64,000 nucleotides of DNA from Morella rubra (GCA_003952965.2 CM025852.1:17033668-17097667); one strand, 5' to 3'; shown: positions 1 through 12,398, numbered from the stretch's first letter. The notes: a model not told the origin generated them from the letters alone. A program made the numbers and translations.

Positions 1-545
1 AATAAGATTTTCATACTCATATACTTGTGTTATATTTTACATTGCGTTTATTATACTTAAACATTATTAAGTAGTAATAATATTTTCATACTCTTATACA
101 TGTGTTGCAATATGTACATACATGTTTAAATAACGTTATGCTTGTAATTTGTTACGTACATCATTATGTAGTAACGAGATTTTCATACATGTACTATCAT
201 ACTTACAAACTTAATAATATTGCGTTTATAATGATACTTACACATCATTAATTAGTAGTAGTAGGATTTTCATACTCTCATACATGTGCTATAATACCTA
301 CATGTGTTTGTAATTATTAGACATCATTAACTACTAATAAATTTCTATACTTTCTATATTACTTAGTACTAACACTACACATGTACTATCATACTTACAT
401 AGATAAATTTATTGTGTTTATTATATTTATACATAATTAAGTACTAAAAACATTTCCATACTCTTACACACGTGCAATAATACATCTATAGTTAATAAAA
501 TTATGCTTATTATTTAATACATATCATTTAAGTAATAATTACCTT
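1..545. repeat. AT-rich degenerate tandem-like repeat
   Basis: A phrase close to TTTTCATACTC...ACATGTG recurs near positions 8, 83, 178, 267, 341 and 452. Each copy is followed by runs such as GTACTATCATACTTAC and by TTATTAAGTAGTA-like blocks. Spacing is irregular, about 75-110 bp, and copies are strongly diverged. This suggests an old satellite-like array or the inside of a decayed element. No gene is visible. Confidence 0.5.
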
Positions 546-559
546 GTGTTTAAGTTTTA

Positions 560-2780
560 GAGAAAATCATTCAAGCAAAAAATTCATCGTTCAAACATTA
601 TAAGTAATGAAACACTATTGTTTCATTATCTAAGAAAGGTTCGAACCGTGTTTGAACAACTGTTAAAACGTTATTTGAAAACTAACGATGTCATTCAGAT
701 TAAAAAGTACCGTTCAGACATGCAAAAACTACGTTCGAACGTCAATTTATGCTCGCTATTCTTCTTGCCTCTTTTTTGGCATACCGTTCGAATGGCCACC
801 CTAAACTCAAATACCACAGGTGAGATGGTGAGACTTATTTCGCCCCCAAATACTCGACAACAAAATTCGCCAAATTTTCTTTTTACATCGTTTCTTACGT
901 TTTTTTGTCTAACTATTGTAGAAAAATACTCAAATAGAGCTTGTCTGTATTTTGGAGGTGAGTTTTATCAATTTAACCAAGGATTTTGTTAGTTTTTAAG
1001 TATAAATTTTGTTATTGTTGTGGCTTGAATTTGTAGACGAAATTAATGATTAAATGGCCATAGGTAGTTTTATGTGTTTAGAAGTGTTGAATGCAAAAAA
1101 ACAAGTTTTTTGGAATTGATTGCGTACTTTTGGATTGGTGATTTTTGTAAGTTTTCCGCAGCGTTCGAACAATGATGATAAAATTTTACATTTGCAAGGA
1201 TGACAGTCACGTTTGAATAGTAAATTTATATTGCTTGGTCGTATTGTCTTCATTCAAACGTCTTCCAACGTTTTTAATTTCTTTTAGAAAAATTTGAAGT
1301 TTTGCATTATGCACGCCAAATATAAATTTGAGGTGTTGGGCCTTAAATGGATTTGCATCACTATAACAATATTAACATGCACAAGAAACTATTGAAGATA
1401 ATAATAAAAGTTGATCCAACATTTTTCAAACCATCTTTCATTGTATGGAAAGAAATAGAATGCCAGCCCTACTCTAGTCAGTAAGGCCGGACTTCTAAAA
1501 ACTTTTAGCCACACATCAGACCTACAAAGCAATTTTGGGCAAAATAATTGTGGCAACAAATTTGCTTCATTCCAAACTTGAGCATGAAAAGAATTGCTTT
1601 GTAGGTCTGATGTGTGGTCAAAAGTTTTCAAAAGTCCAGCCCTACGAACTAAGGTATTGCTCTCTATTTATTTTCGTAGAATGAAAGATGTGTTTGACAA
1701 TGTTGGATTAGCTTTTGTTATTATCTCATTAGTTTCCTGTGGATATTAATATTGTTATAGTGATGCAAATCCATTTGAGGCTTAACACCTCAAATTTAGT
1801 TTCCTCGTGCATAATGCAAAACTTATAATTTTCTTAACAAATAAAAAAAACGTTTTGAACGTGTTCCAATGAGAACAATATGTCCGATCATTGTAAACAT
1901 GTTAGATAAAATCATTCACTTACATCAGTCCTGTCTGGGGCCTTAGCTTTTTCTAGGATGGGGATTGGAGCACCTTTGCCGAGAACAACATCGAATAATT
2001 GTATAGGTAAGTTATATATATTTTTTATTCAGCTCACTTTTTCTAATGATTATATTTGTCAATTATTTAAGCATTATGTTGATTAAAATTTCTAATTTAT
2101 GAAGATGAGGATGCCTGAGGAGTTGGAAAATGTCTTGAAGCAATTTAGACCCATCACGACGGCCAAGATAGACTATTTGTTTTATTGCATATTATATTTA
2201 AATTATTTTAATATTTTTCGAATATTGTGATTAATTATTTAACCTTACATTTTGTTAAGAAATTTGTTATTTAATATCTTTTTTATAATTTTATAGCAAT
2301 TTTTCAATTAAAACAAAAGTAAAAAGAAATCCGTTCCAACATTCAATTTAGTGGTTGGACAACAAAGTGCCTCTCAACATTCAATCAGATTCGAACGATT
2401 TAACATTGACGTTCTTTAAACGTTTGAACATGGATTTTTTTTTGCTTGTCCGAACGCTTGGATCTGAATATCGAACAGATATTACGCTATTCGTTGGAAC
2501 TTATACATAGCTTATTCGAACGTATTTTTTCTTAACGTCTAAAACCATGCGAATGTTTACTGCGGGAAGCATTGTAACGCAATAAGAACAGTTACAAATG
2601 GTCCCTTTTACTACTTGAGAATGGTATCCGAAACATTGAACGTCATATTATTATATTAGTTGGAATGGTTATTTTCTTTATCGAACGTATTCAAATTTAC
2701 CTTTGGAAGACAATCGAATGCTTTGCATAAGCGTAGGAAGCCGTTCGAACATTTATTTCCACTATCCGTGCAAAAGAGTT
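560..2780. repeat. Region enriched in CGTTCGAAC-like motifs
   Basis: Variants of the near-palindrome CGTTYGAAC occur about 15-18 times in 2.2 kb, for example near 640, 731, 785, 1163, 1209, 1250, 1852, 2331, 2391, 2420, 2449, 2513, 2680 and 2741. They lie in both orientations, and much of the rest of the window lacks this density. Short motifs repeated this way are typical of subterminal repeats in non-autonomous DNA transposons, but I found no terminal repeats or target duplication. Open reading frames here show no recognisable protein. Confidence 0.4.
1231..1890. repeat. Long inverted repeat (foldback)
   Basis: The left arm runs from about 1231 to 1555 and is mirrored by the right arm from about 1575 to 1890. 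Clear pairs are AAGTTTTGCATTATGCAC at 1297-1314 against its complement at 1807-1824, GGATTTGCATCACTATAAC near 1350 against its complement near 1760, and CACACATCAGACCTACAAAG near 1511 against its complement near 1596. The arms are imperfect, roughly 75-85 per cent by eye. Transcription would give a long hairpin RNA. It could be a foldback or MITE-like element or a young small-RNA locus. Confidence 0.75.
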
Positions 2781-3079
2781 TGAAAGTTAAAGTTATTTTG
2801 GGGACGGAACAAAGTTTCCATCCCGAAAAACCTTTTGTAATAGGGTTGTTGGGATAGTTGGCACGACAGATCGATTCCGTCCCAAAAACGTATTTCCCAA
2901 AAAGCAAATTTTGTTGTAGTAGCAATTGATCTTCCAAAAAGAATTCTGAGATGGGGTTGGTAGAGTGAATTTAGAATCTCTGTGAAAGCAAAAGGCATTG
3001 ATAAGACAATATTGCATATGGATTTTGATGAGAAGCAGGCTAAGTGCCCTTAACGAAGCCACAGCCTATGAGTCCTAAT

Positions 3080-3165
3080 TGGCTCATTCTTCAACAGGCA
3101 CACGGCCGGTTAGAGCTCTGGACTCTTCCCACTGCTTAGGAGCTTACAGTTTCATGATTGTTGAA
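3080..3165 (-). pseudogene. Organellar large-subunit rRNA fragment (probable NUMT)
   Basis: Read on the plus strand, the run CTTCAACAGGCACACGG, then CCCACTGCTTAGGAGCTTAC and GTTTCATG, looks like the antisense of a conserved large-subunit rRNA segment, nearest in my memory to plant mitochondrial 26S rRNA. The rRNA sense would be on the minus strand. Only about 85 bp looks related and bases already differ, so it would be an old nuclear copy of mitochondrial DNA and not functional. I recognised it by memory of the conserved words, not by alignment. Confidence 0.45.
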
Positions 3166-3346
3166 CTGCATGCGGTGGTGTGCAATCACCTTAATCGAAG
3201 TCTTATGCCATCAATAAGGCAGGCAATTCACGTTCTCAAGTTTGAGGGTCCAATGCGAGTCTTCTTACAAATATGCATGTTCCTTTTATATGAAGTACCT
3301 ACCAGGCCCATGCATCTGGGTTAATTTAAAATTATACTTTCGAAAT

Positions 3347-3378
3347 ATTTATGTATATATATATATATATATATATAT
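3347..3378. repeat. (AT)n microsatellite
   Basis: An alternating TA run of about 30 bp lies in non-coding DNA. The stretch from 3165 to 4700 around it is AT-rich and shows no gene I can support. Confidence 0.9.
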
Positions 3379-4788
3379 CATATCTGAATAATATTTGTCT
3401 TCAAAATTAATTATAACATGTTTCGAAAAAAGAAAAAACTAGAAAAACCATCTCTTCCATCCATCTCTCATTTTGACACGGAAAATCAAATAGAGTACAC
3501 GTCTCTCGTCCTCTCTTGTAAAGGCATTTCTTGTTTCGAGATATAATTTTACAAATCTGTATGAAATTATGTTTTCTGGAGACAGAATTGTACAGCTATA
3601 TTGGGAAGGCAGTCTTAGATTAGAATTTTTTTAGTTTCAATTTTGAATTTTGAAAAATTAGAACTAGAAACTACATGTTGGTTTTTGCCCATCAAAATTT
3701 TGGGGTGCATATTTATGGGTGTTGATGAAAAAATGAATAGAAAAATGATTTAAATGGATTTTTATGTTTATTGTAATGACAATAGATGATTTAATGGGAA
3801 AAAAGATTATGTTAAAGGAAAAAAATCATAATTCACCCCATAACTATAGTGCAATATCAACCTCAACCTCTCAATTATTAAAACAGTGATTTAACTCTTT
3901 TAAGTGGAAAAACATGTAAAATGACCGATTTTGCATATTTTTCTGTCTGACTTAACTCTGATTTGGAGCGAGTGCGTACTTTGAAGATTTTCAAACTTAT
4001 TTTATATTTTGAGATTGCAAGTTTAAACCACGGATTCCACCCCGTGCGAGGGTCGCTCTATTGGAACCACGCAGATCCACCTTTGGCGACGGCACCCTTT
4101 GCGAGATGTGCATTGGAAACTGGTTTTTATTCTAGTCTTGGACTATGACCATAACCAAATGGGGGATTATGTTTGACATGAATTTTAAATCCGAAAAGCG
4201 AGCCATTCCCAAATATATCCCTAATCATGTATTGACAAGGACAATAGGACGAACGTTCTTGAATTAACATATATATATTGATACTAATAATTAATAACGA
4301 ACAAAATAATATTTGGAAGCAACTTTGGACCCAAAAATAATATATAATTTTTTTCACAAACAGAGTATGCAATTGCCAAGGTACTCTTGGAACTTGGAAG
4401 GATTCCGTATTGAAGAAGATATCAACCAAAAAAAAATCACAACAGAAAAATGGAATTATCCCCGCCACATGATGAACCCACTATGGATACTGGCTCTCGA
4501 AAGTACAGTATCATGATTTTCAATACCTAGATAAATTGACTAAACAACTTTTCAAAGTAAATATTTAGGCAAATTAGGGAGGCATGTATATTCTTATCCA
4601 ACGAGAACTTCTTTCCACAAAATAAAAGCACAATTTTCAAAGAACTTACAAAAGTCATGATATGCCTGATCAGCTGTTATTTATTATCGGAAGTAGCTAA
4701 CTCGATCCAATTATTTACTATTAGCTACTGGATCGCAGCTTACAGAAACGATACTCCACCATTTTAATACGAACTATTTCTAACAAAT

Positions 4789-5409
4789 TCAAGCTTTCCT
4801 TTCGAACGTAACGGGAAGCACACTTCCATCCAAGGCCAACAACCTCTTCCCATTCTCCACCAAACCACCAGCGGTCCCGCAGATAAACCTGCAAGTGGGA
4901 CAGACATCCGTAGGACACCATTGAATCTCATAGATACCATCTCCGGCTGCAGATGCAGCGATCCGGAAGTAATTACCAGTGCTTAGCCGGCTTTGGTCTT
5001 CTCCAGTGACGATGAGTCTCCTGTTTGTCTCCGGGTCAGTCTCGCCCAACTTCCATGCAGTCGACTGCACACAAATTGTGAATGCTGAGAACACGACCCT
5101 AAAGTCGTTGTTCTCCCTTATCACTGTCTCGTTCTCGTCGAAAGGGGTGAAGATGACCGGGAAGCCGTCCAACCCCGAGACGTTCTCCTGCCCAACGTAG
5201 AATGGGCACGAGCCGTTTCGATTAATCAAGGTGAAACGACCGCCGTTGTCAGTAATGGCAGGATTGATGTAGTATTCTACACCACGTTGAAGAGGACGTC
5301 CCGCACTGTCGAGCACAGGAGCGGGGGAGGAGGATGGCTGGGCTATTGCTGAAATGGCCATGACTAACCATATGCAGCTAAAACTTCCGATCAATCCCAT
5401 CGACTTCAT
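4789..5409 (-). CDS. Kunitz-type (miraculin-like) protease inhibitor
   Basis: This is a single-exon gene for 206 residues, the normal size for the soybean trypsin inhibitor (Kunitz, PF00197) family. Residues 1-23 are a hydrophobic signal peptide ending near AISAIAQ, so the protein is expected to be secreted or vacuolar. Residues 32-48 (VLDSAGRPLQRGVEYYI) fit the Kunitz family signature. Mature cysteines are at about 68, 113, 165, 170, 173 and 177. Two disulfides are standard, and the CPTDVCPTCRFICG cluster adds a third as in miraculin-like members. Possible N-glycosylation sites are N65, N76 and N93. The family usually inhibits serine proteases in defence, but the reactive loop here is not clear enough to name a target. 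The start was chosen because it opens the signal peptide; a second Met lies at residue 4. Confidence 0.93.
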   Translation of the reverse strand: MKSMGLIGSFSCIWLVMAISAIAQPSSSPAPVLDSAGRPLQRGVEYYINPAITDNGGRFTLINRNGSCPFYVGQENVSGLDGFPVIFTPFDENETVIRENNDFRVVFSAFTICVQSTAWKLGETDPETNRRLIVTGEDQSRLSTGNYFRIAASAAGDGIYEIQWCPTDVCPTCRFICGTAGGLVENGKRLLALDGSVLPVTFERKA

Positions 5410-5525
5410 CTCTAGTATTCTCGTACGACAAATGAACTCGTTAGGGAAACAAATATTTCTGAGCTAGCTTCTAAAGTTTATAACTTGTGTTTGTATTTGG
5501 TGTTTGCTCTATGGCCATGGAGTGG

Positions 5526-5533
5526 TATTTATA
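5526..5533 (-). promoter_or_regulatory. TATA box of the Kunitz inhibitor gene
   Basis: The minus strand reads TATAAATA about 117 bp upstream of the inhibitor ATG, leaving room for a short 5' leader. It is the only good TATA motif close upstream. Confidence 0.65.
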
Positions 5534-6010
5534 GATATGGTACCGTGGGTACGTTGCAGATCATTGAGAAGAAACGTGCATGGAAGAGTCGTCGTGAATA
5601 AAAGTCCATGGGACTTATCCGATTAAGAATTGCGTGTGTGATTAATACTAATAACACGGTAGGAGCCAAGACTTATGTTGCAACCTGCATGTGTAAGGCG
5701 GTGGTACGACAAAAGTCTGGGTAGCAAATTCGTCTTTTTCAGTTTGAAGATTCAAAACCCTAGCAATCCACAAGAGTTATTCTATCCTTTGGATAAATAC
5801 AGCATGGGCTACTTCATGTGTTGAAGCTTGGAATGGTTCCCACTCCGCATGTTACCCATTCACACGGCCTATGTTGAAGAAAAATGTCAAACGAAAGAAG
5901 AAAAAAATTGCTCCCAAGACATAATAGCTTTGCTTTCCGTAAACGATATTTGCCCACACAAATTTGTCGCAAGGTTGATGCAAATTTATTCAGGATACAG
6001 TAGAAACTAG

Positions 6011-6342
6011 ATTCTTGTTATCCACACATTCAACTACGTCGCACAATTAACCATCATGATTTCATCTTTTTGATAAATCAACCGTTCGATCTTTGCTGAA
6101 GTTTAAATTATCAAGATCTAACTGTCCAATCAAAAGTTCAAAAAGATACGGCTTAGATCCTCTCTTCTAGAGCCTGATTTTTGCGATCCACACATTCAAC
6201 TACGTCAAACAATTAACCATCCCAAGGAATCTTTTTGACAAATCAACCGTTTGATCTTTATCAAAGCTTAAATTATTAAAATCTGACTGTCCAATCAAAG
6301 GGCGTCTAAAAATAAACGGCTCAGATCCTCTATCCTAGAGCC
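6011..6342. repeat. Two-copy direct tandem repeat, about 166 bp unit
   Basis: The unit starting near 6011 (CCACACATTCAACTACGTC...) is followed by a diverged second copy starting near 6177, and both end in a TCAGATCCTCT-like block and AGAGCC. The unit also contains AATCAACCGTT and ACTGTCCAATCAAA in both copies. No coding potential is seen. The rest of 5410-7383 holds no gene I can support. Confidence 0.85.
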
Positions 6343-6380
6343 CATGCCACACACATGCACGCGTAATGCACCATAACTTC

Positions 6381-6528
6381 CACACATTGCGTTATAGATA
6401 ATGCATGTGTAAAGTCTCCACTAATAAATGCATTCTCACGTTATGAGATTTTTTCACACATTGCATTATAAAAAATACATGTTTAAAATCTACACTAATA
6501 AATAGATCTTCACATTGTGGGATTTTCC
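6381..6528. repeat. Two-copy direct tandem repeat, about 74 bp unit
   Basis: CACACATTGCGTTATA at 6381 and CACACATTGCATTATA at 6455 begin two adjacent copies. Both continue through an AAATCT/AAGTCT block, CACTAATAAAT and a GAGATTTT/GGGATTTT block. It lies next to the 166 bp duplication, so this short stretch has undergone two local tandem duplications. Confidence 0.8.
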
Positions 6529-7383
6529 TATGTAAAACACTTTCTCATTGATTCACAATTCCAAAATACTTAGCTATTAAATTATTTACTTTTGAAAAAC
6601 CGTACAAGCTGATTTCAAACTAGGCGACTGGCACCTCCGGGATTGAGTTGAATTTAACGAACACGGTACACCGATCGTACATCTCCGTTATCTAGACACT
6701 AATGATGATTGTCATGACCCCTAATGTCTAATATTGAAAAAGAAGAAAAAGAAAAGTATGTTACCGGAGCAAAAGAAGAAACCCATCTCACATAGGTTTA
6801 CCATTTATAGAGAAATTTTTTTTTATATATCACTTTCCAGATGTTGACCAGTCGGCTAGCTAATTCAGATGTCCTCTAGATATACTATTTCTATCTTATC
6901 TTGAGCAGCTGATTGTTTCAGTGAATATTAATTGCATTTTATATCAGGATTTTGAAGCATTTTCGGCAGAAAACTTTATGCTTCTTCCAAGGGAAACATT
7001 TGAATGCTTCATGCTAATTTAATCTCCTCCTTGTATTTCTTAATTTGACACATATAATTAGGAGACATTAGAAAAAGCCACGACTATGAAAAACTGCTCG
7101 TGTTTGTCAAGATTGTGCTCTATCATCCCCAAATTCATAGTCATTCAGACTGCATAACGCCCAAATTTCCCCTCACATTTGTGTTAGTCTCCGTACGATG
7201 CCGTGTGAACGATTCTATGAGAATCGAAATTTCTGAACTGGGGATATGGGAAAAGTCAAATAATCCAAATTCTTATTCCAGCGTGCAGTACTTATCTATA
7301 TTGAAATTGGAAACCCTGCATATATATTGTGATATATTATACTAATATATTGATAGAGGTCATCTGTCATGTCATATCGTTTG

Positions 7384-8262
7384 ACTATTCGCGCAAAAAA
7401 AATAAAAAAACGCATGTGTTCTTCTCTCTAGAACTTTCTTCCACCCCCGAACCCTAGTCTCCTATTCCACCATTTTTTTGGGCAATGCCCCCTCTCCTCC
7501 TCTCCCTCTCCTTCTCTTCTCCCTCTCCGGTCTTTCTCCTTTCCCTCCCTTTCCTTGGTTTCCCTTTTTGTTTGGAATCTTGGCGGTCAGATCCTGGTAA
7601 AATCATGTGTCATCGGTGACACAGCCCAGCTAGACGTCGTTTGCTCCTTCCGGCGAGATCAATCACACCAGTCCAGCATCATTTGCTTGGCGCATGGCGA
7701 CTCACGTGCCAGACTCTAGTCTTCCTTTCCGACTTGTTCTCAACGGTCTCGGCGGCCACATGCCTTTTGAGTGGCTCCTGCTTCCTTTGGCGAGCCCAAT
7801 GCTACCAAGTTGCTACTTTCTGGCAAAGCATGATCCCCACGCATCGGTCTCTACTGTGCGCCTAGCCACATGCCGTTGGCATTTTTGGCCTCTTGGCTCG
7901 TCTGTGGTGGCTCTCTAATTCTGTTTCTGCTATTGTTTTTTTGTTGTGTTTTGTGGTTTGTGTTTTGTTTGTTGTTGGCCTTGTCTGGCCTTTGTTTTCC
8001 GACTCTTCAGTGGGCTTCTCTAATCCCTTGTGGATCTTTTTCGGCCCTTCATTAGGGCTTGTTATTCCCAAGTTGTGGTGTTATATATACTGGTTTGTCT
8101 AGGTCATAGTAGCTTTGTCTACTATGTCCAGCTACCGCTTATAATGCCTAGCATTGAGCATATAGAAGTTTCTCCAATCCTTTTTGGGATCTCGCCGATT
8201 TATTTTCAACCTAGTCTATCGTTTGCTTTGACTTTAAAAAAAAAAAAAAAAACTATTCACAC
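7384..8262 (+). mobile_element. Poly(A)-tailed retroposon, non-autonomous
   Basis: A pyrimidine-rich start (7430-7560), a GC-richer body and a T/G-rich 3' part end in a run of about 17 A at 8236-8252. Probable target duplications flank it: ACTATTCGCGC at 7384-7394 and ACTATTCACAC at 8252-8262. The two mismatches are what loss of CpG would give. No reverse transcriptase is present and the small open frames look meaningless. It resembles in layout the better-bounded insertion at 22366-23087. It could be a 5'-truncated LINE, a long SINE or a retroposed transcript. Confidence 0.55.
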
Positions 8263-8519
8263 GAAGGATCTCCGAGTAATATTGAGGACTCCCTTGTAGT
8301 CCAATGAGAATTTAACTACATTTCAATTCTTTTGCTTTCTATGTTATATATAAAAATTCCTTCTCTACTCTTGTCTTTGCATTTCTAATTTCTTTGTTAT
8401 GAATGTTTTGTATTCTTATTTTCAACAAAGCTTAATGAAAAATAGACTATGGCTAGGTAGCAAAACGTCGTTGTAAGATAAAAAAAAATGGTAGCTACAA
8501 TAAATAGGCGACCACCAGG

Positions 8520-11073
8520 TGTCACGTCCCTCGTGCTCGTATTAGTCTCTAAGCTCTCTTTGTAGTAACAGAGATGCATAAAAGATGAGATTACAACACG
8601 TCCTTATCCTATAGGTCTCAAGACTGTAGTATTATCCTTGGGGTGTATAAAGATTACTACGTAGTAAAGAAATCTAGCGGAAGACTTGTAAACATAACTC
8701 AAAAATACTATGGTAAAAATGGAAGTCAAATTAAATTAAAAACACTTAAATAATGAAGAAGCAAACAAAAGCCACGAAATACATAGGATATTAGCACTCT
8801 GGAAACAAAAGGAAAGAAAACAACCTATTCGTAAGGGTTAGTGATTAGGGAGGACTCTAGGTCCTTACAAAATCTAGGCTAATACAGATAAGCCTATATT
8901 AAGATCTCTAACCATATTGTTCAAGCTTATATACAGGCAAGCCAACATAAATAAAAAATAAAAATTAAAGTATCAAGATGAGTCTTCATGGTCCGATAGG
9001 GTAAGGTCTACCCAGTTTATGCCAGAGTGGTTAGGGGGCCGTTTTCGTATGGATATTCTGATGGCAGATCCTTCGAAATCAGGTAGGGTTGATGGTCCAC
9101 AATGACGTCCAAGCCGTCCAAGACTAAGACTCGACATGGATAACTAGTATATGGGTAAGGAGCTCATGGTGATGAAGGACTCAAAAATCGTCATATTTGT
9201 CTTAGCAGTACAACAAATATGGACAAGGAAATAGGGTGAGTCTTAAGGACTCAGTAAGAGGGGGGGATAGGGGAATGTGATGACATATAGTAGTATAAAC
9301 CATACTTACATACTCAATAAACAATTAATGTCTCAAAGATAATACCAGTATATTCATATGTAGTATGAATGTCATGCTCATGTCTATAAAATCCTTTACT
9401 CTTGATGTCCACTGTTGCACCACATTAACAAGGTTGTGCGTCCAATCTCTCATGCACTTTAGGACAGTCATAGACATTTCGTTGCCCTGGGACAATAGGT
9501 AAAGGCCCCTATGCCTTCTACTCAGGGGTCATCCACTACCCCGTAGTGATGGTTGCACTCCCTAGTGATCGGTACCATCACCTTAACTGTAAAAGTTTCA
9601 TTGGTGCAAATGCCATTGATGCAGATGTTATTTTGCAACTGTCATATCCTTTATATCATTGATGCAATTGCCATGCAAATGTCATATCCATAACATCATT
9701 TATGGATATTTTTATTAAAAGTATGCCCTTTACCATTAATCACGTGCAATGAAGTTTCTTAATCTCGCTTATAATTTCACATGTAATCCTTTCACATAAT
9801 AATTGTAATTACATCACATATCTTATATTTTATTTTAAAGACTTAGTATTTTTCTTCATATCCATGTCTTGTATTTCATTTTCAAGAAAACTTAATACTA
9901 TATCACATTCATGTATTGTATTTATTTCCAAAATAAATACTATTAAACTTTTACTTAGCCAAATTAATATCTTTAATTGCTTATTTTAAATCAGCAAGCA
10001 ATTAAGAATTTTAGTTTAAGACTTTTAATATTATAGCTTAATACAAGCCCTAATATCTCATATTATTCAAGTCAATGAGGACTTAGACTTGGGCTTGCTG
10101 GCAAGCCCACATCTTGAAAATACTAGGAGTTTTAAAAGGCCACTTGAGTCAGCCCAAATAATAGAAATGAGGCTTATTTCACATGGCCACTAAGTTAGGC
10201 ATTTTGGGTCCAATAGGGACCTAGACTTGGGCTCTACTTACAAGCCCATGTCCTAGCAAATAAATAAGTTTTTAAGCCCATTAAAAACAATCCAAGTGAT
10301 AGAAAAAAGCCCAATTGGACTACAAAAATGGCTCTTTTTAGTGAAAAACCTAGTTTTTACATGAACTTTAATTAATCATAAATTTTTCATCCTACTCCAA
10401 ATGACTCGAAATTTTAACTGTAGGTTCCTAGTACTGTCTAATATTAACCCTCCAAATTTTAGGTCAATTCAAGGTCATTTACTATGTACGAGATACCCTA
10501 AATATGTTGTTATCACAAATTGTGCAAATCTAAGCTAGTTTTCATCTACTTAGCTATTTCTTCCATTTTTCATGTAAACCTTTGCATGAAACCCATCCTC
10601 TATGTTTCTAATACTTCTAAAACATTCAAACATTATGCCATGCAATTTATTTACACAAGATTCACATCAAAACTCATCCAAAGGGCTTTATGACCTAAGT
10701 TTAACAATAATCTCTATTTTTCAAAATTCTCTTGCATCTAATCATTCTAACTTATTATTTAGTTCATGCTAAGCATAATGAAAGGTTCTAGATCACTACC
10801 CTATCATATTGCTAGCCTCAAATTATCAAAATGCCAACAATGTCATTAACATAGAAACTACCCTTACCTTCCTTGATCTCTTTGGTTCTTTGGTGACTTT
10901 CTTGAGTATCAAAACCTAGATTAAGCTTGCTGTTAGTATCAAAATCAAAATAATAACCTCTAGGATAGTAAAGCTCAAGAAAACCTTAACCCTTTACCAC
11001 TTTTATTAAAAATTTCTCCTTTTCTTCTTCCTATGGGGAATTTGGCAACTTCTCTTCTTTCACCTACATCGGG
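8520..11073 (-). mobile_element. LTR-like gypsy-type sequence, boundaries uncertain
   Basis: There is no gene in this 2.5 kb. The left edge begins TGTCACGTCCC near 8520, much like the LTR edge TGTCACACCCC of the neighbouring gypsy element. Near 9235 GAGTCTTAAGGACTCAGTAAG is similar to the GAGTTCGACAACTCAGTAAG segment of that LTR. Both share a stretch with GGTTGTGC..CCAATC-like and GTTGGTACCA/GATCGGTACCA-like words. I infer a related, probably solo or truncated LTR in the same orientation. The right edge is not resolved; the gypsy element at 11074 may have inserted into it. Confidence 0.4.
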
Positions 11074-12036
11074 TGTCACACCCCAGACCCAGTAGGGTCC
11101 CATAGTGGACTTTTCTCTTGACAACAGTAAAAAGATATAATAAAAATAATTCTTTCGTTTATTCAGAAACCAAACACTTGTAAAGTTCTCACTTTTAAAC
11201 CATCATTAAAATTAAAACCTCTCAATAAAACATAAATCTAAAAACAAAACTCCTTCCTCATCTATCCCAGCCCGCATGCCATCTAAGCTTGATCCTCAGC
11301 ATGCTCTTCCTTATACTCTGAAAATAGAAATATATTAACGGAGTGAGTTCGACAACTCAGTAAGCGGAGAATAAAAAGAATATTAATAATAAAATTTCCA
11401 AATGATTCTTTTTCAGTAGTTCGGAACTTTTCCCTTAGGCAATATCAGTAAGCCATGTTTACCCTATGGCAGGGTTGTGCAATCATTCCGAAGAATAGAT
11501 GCACCAGTAATCAGTAATCAGTGAGTTGGTACCAACAGAGACAGGAATAACAGTAATCAGTAATACACATTGCCACCGAGATTTCAGAACATAAAACAGT
11601 AATAAAAAAAAAATTATATTTCAGTATAAACAGTAATTGGATAACAGTGAAACCAAGAATTCAAAACAGACTTCGGTATAATTTTTCCCAAAACCGTCAT
11701 TTCATATTATCGAGAAAAATTTATCGTTACCCCGCTTACCTGACTCGCTTGAATAATCGATATCCCCGCTATTAGCACAACCTAACAGTAATCCGGAAAA
11801 TAATTAGGGATCAAAACGTATTTGAAACTTGAATTTCACAATGTATAATTCGTTTAACTATTTGAAACGAATTACACACGTGATCGAAGTAGAGAAGGAA
11901 CAGAGCGTACCGGCACCGAAAAAACTTCAAGAATTCGCAACAATGAGAGAGACAAAGAAAGAGAGATATAGAGATCTAAAAAAAATGACTGAGGTCGAAA
12001 TTGAGAGGTGTGCTTGACCTCTGAACGAGCTCCCCC

Positions 12037-12044
12037 TTTTATAG
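12037..12044 (-). promoter_or_regulatory. LTR TATA box
   Basis: The minus strand reads CTATAAAAGGGGGAGCTC here, a strong TATA motif in the middle of the LTR where the U3/R border is expected. It probably drives the retrotransposon transcript. Confidence 0.6.
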
Positions 12045-12398
12045 TTGAGGAGAACCCAAGATTTGGCCGAAAAATTCATTACAAAATCTTGAAACTGATG
12101 TCCTTTTGAAATCCCCCATAAAACATGATAAATCATATTATTTATGAAGAATCTTCGAGATATTTGCAAAGGAGTCGAATAGGCTTCGAAATCTAGGCCA
12201 AAAGAGGTGTAACGGGTGAGAAAATGAAGAGAGAGAGAGAGTGATTTATGAGAGAGAGAGAACTGGTCGGCGAAAAGCCATGTAACTGCTGCAAAACTCG
12301 AGAATTAGGGCTGAGGAAGAAGAAGAGTCGAAACGCAACGTTTTACAAAAAAATCAAACCGGGCGAAAAGAAGTTTAAGTATTAACTACTCCCACCAT

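Noticed and set aside
3079-3324. An 81-codon protein gene
   Set aside because: Its first part is the probable rRNA fragment and the rest has no coding signature.
7641-8299. Several overlapping open frames of 60-89 codons
   Set aside because: They overlap in several frames of a poly(A)-tailed retroposon and have no recognisable protein features.
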